A DNA stretch of 64,000 nt, from the NCBI RefSeq assembly GCF_003315795.1, contig NZ_QMEY01000007.1, positions 124,001 to 188,000 of the forward strand, written 5' to 3'. The translations under genes were made by a program, and so were the position numbers. Below the pieces are notes generated by a model that made no database searches, was not told the DNA's origin, and worked only from the letters and a program-made list of their open reading frames with translations. Shown piece after piece: positions 59,384 through 64,000 of the stretch. The first letter of the stretch is position 1; each line of letters opens with the position of its first letter. Origin of the DNA: Spongiactinospora rosea. Lineage in GTDB: Bacteria; Actinomycetota; Actinomycetes; Streptosporangiales; Streptosporangiaceae.

Positions 59384-60694
59384 TCAGGGCTTGCGGCGCT
59401 TGAAGAGGCCGCGTTTGGGGGCGCCGCCGGGGCCCTCCTGGACCTCGGGGGCGGGCTCAGGGGGCTTGGGGGCGTCCTTGGGGAGCTCGGGCATGACGTA
59501 GACCGCCGTCGTGTCGGGCGTCGCGGGGGGCGGCTCGGGGCCGTAGCGCGGGGTGTCGGCGGGCATCCGGTACGGCGGGGACGGGGTGTCCTTGCCGGAC
59601 GGGGAGAACCACGTGGACGCGCTCTTGCCGGGCTCGCCCGGCTCCTTGAAGTCGTCGAAGCCGCCGCGGTCGTGCGGGCCCTCCAGGTAGGACTCGGGGG
59701 GCAGGTCGTGCGGGCCGCGCACCGTACCGGTGGCCGGAGCGGCCGGGGTCTCAGTGGGCTTGGGCGCTCCGGCGTCGGCCTCGGGCTGTAGCTGGAGCAC
59801 CGGCTGCTGGTCGTACGGCGGGACGGGCTGCTGCTGCGGCACCGGCACGAAGCTCACGACGGTCGTGTACGCCGGACCGGCCGGGTAGCCGCCGGGGACG
59901 TAGTTGGCGACGTAGCCCGGACCCGCCGGGTAGCCCGGGTAACCTGGGTAACCCGGGTAGGCCGCCGGGTCGCCGGCCACGCCGGGGCCCGCCGTACGGA
60001 CGGCCGCGGCGTGCACCATGCGGCGCAGCCTCTTCTCGTAGAACAGCACCGCGAACAGCGCGAGCAGGGTCAGGACCAGCGCCGGGATGGCGAGCTGACG
60101 GCTGAGCGTGACGCGGTCCATCTCCGGGATGCCCTCGCGCAGCTCGGCCGCGATGACCTCGGTGCTCTGCGCCTGCGAGACCACCGGCGCCTGGCCGGAC
60201 GGCGTGGGATCGAGCGCGGTGCCCGTGGCGGCGGGCAGCGAGAACGAGGACTCCCCCACCGACGGGACGGGCACCTCGGCGGTCGACGTGTTGCTGGGGA
60301 TCTCCGGGATGTCCTGGCTGGGCAGCGGCTGCGGCTGCGGCGCGGGCGTCGTCGGGTCGGGCGCGGGCGGCGGCGTCTTGACCGGTTTGGTGGTCTTGGG
60401 CTTCTTCGGCTTCTTCGGGGTCACCGTGACCGTCTCGGTGACCTCGACCGGCTCCTCTGGAGTCTCGGTGACGGTGACCGTCACCTCCGGTTCGAGGTCG
60501 GAGTCCTCGGGGACCTCGGGGCCCGCGTTTTCGGGTGGCTCCGGTTTCGTCGGCGAGGCGGCGGCGTGTACGCCTCGCGCCTCGGCGACCGCGCTCGAAC
60601 CGATCAGCGGAGCCGCCGCCAGGACTCCGGCACCGCACAGGCCGATCGTGACGACCAGCACGGACACGGCCTTGGCTCGCCCTTGTCGCGACAC
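59384..60694 (-). CDS. Pro-rich single-pass membrane protein
   Basis: The product is 436 residues from GTG 60694, with GGAGG 6 nt upstream. It has an N-terminal signal-like helix (VSVLVVTIGLCGAGVLAAAPLI) and a low-complexity extracytoplasmic region with TVTVTETPEEPVEVTETV and KKPKKPKTTKPVKTPPPAP. One transmembrane helix follows (LAIPALVLTLLALFAVLFYEKRL, about 210). The cytoplasmic tail is Pro/Gly-rich with PGYPGYPGYPAGPGY repeats, encoded by a short tandem DNA repeat (about 59930-59960). It ends in a basic GLFKRRKP. No domain of known function is seen. Confidence 0.75.
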   Translation of the reverse strand: MSRQGRAKAVSVLVVTIGLCGAGVLAAAPLIGSSAVAEARGVHAAASPTKPEPPENAGPEVPEDSDLEPEVTVTVTETPEEPVEVTETVTVTPKKPKKPKTTKPVKTPPPAPDPTTPAPQPQPLPSQDIPEIPSNTSTAEVPVPSVGESSFSLPAATGTALDPTPSGQAPVVSQAQSTEVIAAELREGIPEMDRVTLSRQLAIPALVLTLLALFAVLFYEKRLRRMVHAAAVRTAGPGVAGDPAAYPGYPGYPGYPAGPGYVANYVPGGYPAGPAYTTVVSFVPVPQQQPVPPYDQQPVLQLQPEADAGAPKPTETPAAPATGTVRGPHDLPPESYLEGPHDRGGFDDFKEPGEPGKSASTWFSPSGKDTPSPPYRMPADTPRYGPEPPPATPDTTAVYVMPELPKDAPKPPEPAPEVQEGPGGAPKRGLFKRRKP

Positions 60695-60803
60695 CCGTGT
60701 CCTCCCCGAACACTTCCAAGTCAAGGAAAACCCTAGATGGGTAAAACTAACAGCAAACCAGTGCGGGCAACACCGCTTTGCCGCTAATCCGACCAGCGGC
60801 CAC

Positions 60804-60920
60804 TGAACCTTTTCCAGCCGGTCGCCTGGATCAGGTCAGGTGCGTCTCCATCGGGCTCGGGCCGGGGCCGATGCAATCCGCGTGACCGGGGCCACCGCCT
60901 CTGACCAGGGGAACCGAGCA
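60804..60920 (+). repeat. Dispersed inverted-repeat element, copy C (degraded)
   Basis: The segment starts TGAACCTTTTCCAGCCGG and continues GTCGCCTGGATCAGGTCAGG, matching the left 60 bp of copies A and B with scattered changes. CTGACCAGGGGAAC near 60900 matches their right part, but the right terminal repeat is gone. It lies in the gap between two membrane-protein genes, about 38 kb from the other copies, so the element is dispersed and not just locally duplicated. Confidence 0.65.
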
Positions 60921-60940
60921 GGCCGCCGGACAGCAGGCCG

Positions 60941-61840
60941 TCAATCCGGCTCGCCGCGTCCCTTGCCGCGATCCCTTACCGCCGCGAGCGCCCACAACAG
61001 CCCCAGCAGCGCACCCACGGCGACCAGTACGGCGGGCAGTCCGCGCAGCTCCGGACGGGTGGCCTCGTCGCTCTCGGCCGTCGAGGCCACCGTGGTCAGC
61101 CGCATCGGCAGCGGCGCCGGGACCGGCGCGGGACCGGGCGCGTCGGCGACCACCGGCATCTGCGGCGGCTCCTGCACCGGCACCGGATCGACCGGCGGCG
61201 GGGCCTGTACCGGCGGGGCGGCGGGCCGCGCGGCGTCCGACTGCTTTTCGGCGGCTTTGCCACCAGGCTTGTCATGACTTTTGTCGTCAGGTTCGCCGCT
61301 CTGCATGGAATTCGGTTCGTCGCTTACTTCCTCATTGCGCGTCTTTTCCGACGATCCCGCAGGTGTGACGGACGGAGTCCAGACACGCTCGATCAACCCG
61401 TCCGGATCGCCCCGCCCTGACGACCCCGGAACGAGGTCGGCTCCCGCCTCGGAGAGGACCAGGGTGGCGCTGCGGGCCGTCCAGCGGCCGTCGCGCAGGA
61501 GGGTGTCGGCCCGTGCGGTCAGGCGGATCTCCCCGGGCTCCGCGGATCGCACCCACACGTCCGCGTGGCGGGACTCGGGGATGGCCCCGAAGGCGCACTC
61601 GTCAGGCTCCCCGTCACGGGTGGGGCAGTCGATCAACGCGGCCCCAGGCGGATCGGTGACCACGCTCAGCCGCGCCCCCGCCGCCGGACCGCGCAACTCG
61701 ACCCGCACCCAGCGCCCCCACCCGGAGTCGGCGGCGGCCCCGCCGTACATACCGAGCAGCCCCACCAGGCACACCCCGGCCAGGCAGGCGCCCGCCGAGC
61801 GGACACCCGGCGCACGCGACCTCCCGCAACCAACACCCAC
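60941..61840 (-). CDS. Secreted/membrane-anchored protein, unidentified
   Basis: The product is 299 residues from GTG 61840, 7 nt after TATAAC (61848-61853), so probably leaderless. It has an N-terminal signal-like helix (GACLAGVCLVGLLGMYGGAA) and a beta-rich extracytoplasmic domain (40-145) with two Cys (LIDCPTRDGEPDECAFG). A long Glu/Lys/Pro-rich linker follows, then a C-terminal helix (LPAVLVAVGALLGLLWALAAV) before a basic tail. Architecture parallels the Pro-rich protein at 59.4 kb; they may be partners in one envelope system (inference). Confidence 0.72.
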   Translation of the reverse strand: MGVGCGRSRAPGVRSAGACLAGVCLVGLLGMYGGAAADSGWGRWVRVELRGPAAGARLSVVTDPPGAALIDCPTRDGEPDECAFGAIPESRHADVWVRSAEPGEIRLTARADTLLRDGRWTARSATLVLSEAGADLVPGSSGRGDPDGLIERVWTPSVTPAGSSEKTRNEEVSDEPNSMQSGEPDDKSHDKPGGKAAEKQSDAARPAAPPVQAPPPVDPVPVQEPPQMPVVADAPGPAPVPAPLPMRLTTVASTAESDEATRPELRGLPAVLVAVGALLGLLWALAAVRDRGKGRGEPD

Positions 61841-61870
61841 GGTAGTGGTTATATCGCGCTATGTGGCCGC

Positions 61871-62272
61871 TCAACCCTCGTCGAGCAGCTTCTCCACGGC
61901 GTGCACGATCGGCAGGTCGGCGGGCAGCCAGGGCACGGTGTAGAGGTCGGAGCGGGCCAGCCAGCGCAGTTCCAGGTGCTCCTTGGGCTCGGGCACGCCC
62001 GCCACGACCTCGGCCAGCCACACCCGCAGCAGGTAGCCGTCGGCCAGCGCCCAGTCACCGCCCACCCGCGCGCCCACCTTGATGAGCACGCCCAGCTCCT
62101 CGTCGCACTCCCGGATCAGCGCCGCCACCTCGGACTCGCCCGGGTTGACCTTGCCACCGGGGAACTCCCACCCGCCGTACAGCGCGGGCGGCTCGGCGCG
62201 CTGCGCCGCGAGCAACCGCCCGCCGGCCACGATCGCGGCCCCCACGACGATCTGCTCAGCCTGCTCAGCCAT
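61871..62272 (-). CDS. Nudix hydrolase, MutT-like (8-oxo-dGTP diphosphatase type)
   Basis: The 133-residue protein has a complete Nudix box, GGKVNPGESEVAALIRECDEELGV (in two pieces: GGKVNPGESE, ALIRECDEELG), at about residues 39-62, with REcxEE intact. GGWEFPGGK precedes it, as in MutT and CTP pyrophosphohydrolases. It would cleave damaged nucleoside triphosphates. It ends 30 bp before the start of the membrane protein gene at 61840. Confidence 0.87.
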   Translation of the reverse strand: MAEQAEQIVVGAAIVAGGRLLAAQRAEPPALYGGWEFPGGKVNPGESEVAALIRECDEELGVLIKVGARVGGDWALADGYLLRVWLAEVVAGVPEPKEHLELRWLARSDLYTVPWLPADLPIVHAVEKLLDEG

Positions 62273-62286
62273 GGAAAGCCATCATG

Positions 62287-63378
62287 TCAGCCCTGCTCCA
62301 GCCGTTCGAGCTGTTTCTTGACCGAGTCGGTGCCCAGCGGGCGGGTGAATCCGACCCGGCCCGGCCGGTTCGCATAACCGGTCACCTTGATCGGCCCGCA
62401 CAGCGTGCACCTGGCCTCCAGCATCTTGCCCTTGGACACCACCAGCCCGACGTGCCCGGGGCTGTTGGCGCGCGTACCGGGCCCGGCATTGAAGTACACC
62501 AGGTCACCGGGCTGTTCGTCGCCGTCCTTGACGCGAACACCGAACGGCCATTGGACGAACGTCGTGCGCGGAATCGTCAGGCCCGCGTTGCGGTAGGCCA
62601 TGTAGATGACGCCCGAGCAGTCGAACGCGTCGGGGCCCGTGCCGCCCCAGCGGTACAGCTTGCCGCGCTGCGCCAGCGCGTAGTCGATGATCTTCTTGAC
62701 CACGTCGCCAGGAGCCGCGTCCACGAGGGTCTGGTCGCACATCGGGTCGGCCTCCGGCGGGCGCTTGACCTCGCCGTCCTTGGCGTACCCGCGGGCGATG
62801 GCCAGCACCTGGTCCACGTACCACCAGGCGCGGTTGTAGGTGAACAGCGCCCGGCGCAGGTCTTCGGGGGCGCCGTTGCGCTTGAGCATCTTGGCCGCGC
62901 CCAGGATGGCGTCGGCCGGGTTGTAGATGTCGGCCCAGCCGTCGCCGTCGCCGTCGGAGGCGTACCCGTTGAACTGCGACGGGATCTTGATCTTGGACTT
63001 GCCGCCCCAGGTGCTGATCAGGAACTGCATCGGCCCGGCCGCGCCCGCCGAGTTCGTCCCCTTCTGGACACCGGGGAGGCGGGACCGGCCGTGATCGGTC
63101 TCCCGCTTGCCCACCCCGGCCAGGACGTTCCACTGCACGCCGATCTTCTTGCCGTGCTCCTTGTACAGCTCCAGGTACTCGGCGGGGATGTCGGAGGACG
63201 CCGTCCCCGACTGGTCCTCGTCGCCCTCGGAGACGGGCTCCGAGCAGTCCGGCATCGTGCCGCTGCCCCCCAGGATCGAGGGGAACGTGCTCATCAGCAT
63301 CGGCGCGATCACCAGTGTCATCAGAACCAACCCCGCCACGCAGACTAAGACCGCGATCCGGGCACGGGAGGTGTTCAT
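62287..63378 (-). CDS. Lytic transglycosylase / NlpC-P60 (C40) peptidase fusion
   Basis: The 363-residue cell-wall hydrolase has an N-terminal anchor (IAVLVCVAGLVLMTLVIAPML). The transglycosylase-like region (about 75-200) has VLAGVGKRETDHGRS (catalytic Glu), AAGPMQFLISTW and YNPADAILGAAKML. The NlpC/P60 domain (about 225-345) has YRWGGTGPDAFDCSGVIYMAY (catalytic Cys), SPGHVGLVV (His) and a polar third residue. Such fusions work on peptidoglycan and are often part of secretion or conjugation clusters, consistent with the membrane protein gene that overlaps its start by 4 bp. Confidence 0.87.
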   Translation of the reverse strand: MNTSRARIAVLVCVAGLVLMTLVIAPMLMSTFPSILGGSGTMPDCSEPVSEGDEDQSGTASSDIPAEYLELYKEHGKKIGVQWNVLAGVGKRETDHGRSRLPGVQKGTNSAGAAGPMQFLISTWGGKSKIKIPSQFNGYASDGDGDGWADIYNPADAILGAAKMLKRNGAPEDLRRALFTYNRAWWYVDQVLAIARGYAKDGEVKRPPEADPMCDQTLVDAAPGDVVKKIIDYALAQRGKLYRWGGTGPDAFDCSGVIYMAYRNAGLTIPRTTFVQWPFGVRVKDGDEQPGDLVYFNAGPGTRANSPGHVGLVVSKGKMLEARCTLCGPIKVTGYANRPGRVGFTRPLGTDSVKKQLERLEQG

Positions 63379-63998
63379 GTCACCCCCTCCGGGACGGTGT
63401 TCGGGTCACCTTCCTGTCCGGCGGCGGCGGGTTGCAGGTCGTGCACCCGCCAGTCGCCGCCCACCTGGACGAGCGTGACGGCGAAGTCCTCGCTGCTCTG
63501 GGACGGTACGTTCCGGACCGTGACCTTGCGGGAACCGGTCACGACGTAGGTCACGGACGTCTCGTCGATCTGCCTGATCTGCTTGACGGTGGCCGAGCCC
63601 TCGGAGATCCGCTGCTCGGCGATGCTCTGCTCGATGACGCCGGGGGCGGCGACCGAGCGGGCCAGTTCGGCGCCCAGGTCGGCCGTGGTGAACCCCTTGA
63701 GGCGGTCGGCGTAGGCGCCCTGCGCCTCGTCGAAGCGGAACGTGCCGTAGGCCGCGGTGAACCGGCGTGCCACGTCGGCGGTGGCGGCCAGCTCCTCCTT
63801 GGTCATCGGCAGGTAGGTGTAGATGTCGAAGGGGGCATCGCTGGCGGTCGCGAGCGGCGGGCGCGGCGTCACCGGGGGCACGCTCGGCGTGCGGCCGGGC
63901 TCGTACCTGCCCGTGGCCGCGGGCTCCTGCTCGCCGCCCGGCCACATGGTCAGGTACACCCCGACCAGCGCGAGCACCACGACCAGCGCACCGAACAC
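63375..63998 (-). CDS. Membrane-anchored NTF2-like protein, probably truncated at the window edge
   Basis: At least 207 residues; GTG 63998 lies at the very edge and the gene may begin outside. An N-terminal helix (LVVVLALVGVYLTMW) is followed by a Pro-rich stretch. A domain of about 130 residues then has ATADVARRFTAAYGTFRFDEA and ends EDFAVTLVQVGGDWRVHDLQPA, an NTF2/VirB8-like pattern. With the downstream transglycosylase/peptidase it resembles pieces of a conjugation- or secretion-type envelope machine. The assignment is tentative. Confidence 0.6.
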   Translation of the reverse strand: MFGALVVVLALVGVYLTMWPGGEQEPAATGRYEPGRTPSVPPVTPRPPLATASDAPFDIYTYLPMTKEELAATADVARRFTAAYGTFRFDEAQGAYADRLKGFTTADLGAELARSVAAPGVIEQSIAEQRISEGSATVKQIRQIDETSVTYVVTGSRKVTVRNVPSQSSEDFAVTLVQVGGDWRVHDLQPAAAGQEGDPNTVPEGVT

Positions 63999-64000
63999 CA

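Noticed and set aside
59384..64000. A conjugative element
   Set aside because: The transglycosylase/NlpC-P60 protein and NTF2-like membrane protein hint at a transfer or secretion machine, but no relaxase, TraG/VirB4 ATPase, integrase or att site is in view. Similar gene sets also occur as fixed chromosomal clusters in actinomycetes.

Overview
The window is high-GC actinobacterial DNA, most like a filamentous member of the Streptosporangiales (Nonomuraea / Streptosporangium-like). Supporting signs are the mycothiol gene mshB, the anti-sigma-like ATPase + XRE-DUF5753 + DUF397 trio typical of differentiating actinomycetes, several start codons placed 7-8 nt behind a -10 box (leaderless pattern), frequent GTG starts and ATGA/TGATG stop-start overlaps. 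The genus is inference; no rRNA or tRNA gene was recognised.

Layout. 1-16.1 kb: end of an unknown gene, a cysteinyl-tRNA synthetase, a two-component system, the mshB operon, an S9 peptidase, a heterodimeric ABC exporter with complementary degenerate nucleotide sites, an HTH/ClpN pair under two palindromic operators, RidA, a YjbR-like protein, and a small copper module (CopZ-like + DUF4396) with CsoR-type operators. 16.1-23.9 kb: a disturbed region. It holds an alpha/beta hydrolase, a VOC protein, an AraC regulator, a HAD-like gene with a tandem degenerate partial copy and a third interrupted copy, a lower-GC DUF2079 membrane gene, two broken genes, and three copies of a ~152-bp element with terminal inverted repeats. 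One copy sits inside the third HAD copy, which shows that the element moves. 23.9-27.7 kb: FAD monooxygenase/TetR pair and the DUF397 trio.

27.7-34.5 kb is the most unusual part. Two large secreted proteins on opposite strands share one SGNH-hydrolase plus FG-GAP/VCBS-repeat C-terminal half but carry different N-terminal domains. One is a Nep1-like (NLP/NPP1) cytolysin domain, the other an unrecognised hydrophobic domain. Between them lie a small secreted protein gene and a frameshifted DUF2332 gene. This looks like a modular secreted-effector locus.

34.5-43.8 kb holds a ROK regulator, an ArsR/TIGR03086/SRPBCC operon, a serine/threonine kinase, an AhpD-like protein, a DUF5753 regulator and a second two-component system. 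43.9-47.5 kb is a four-gene secreted/membrane operon with FixH/YtkA-like and His-rich domains, probably metal-related. 47.5-59.0 kb carries two complete succinate dehydrogenase/fumarate reductase complexes: an sdhCAB operon divergent from a LysR gene, and an anchor-sdhA-sdhB operon resembling mycobacterial Sdh1 behind two CRP-like sites. A PP2C regulator / histidine kinase / receiver operon lies between them. 59.1-64 kb holds Pro-rich membrane proteins, a fourth degraded copy of the element, a MutT-type Nudix hydrolase, a lytic transglycosylase/NlpC-P60 protein and a partial membrane protein.
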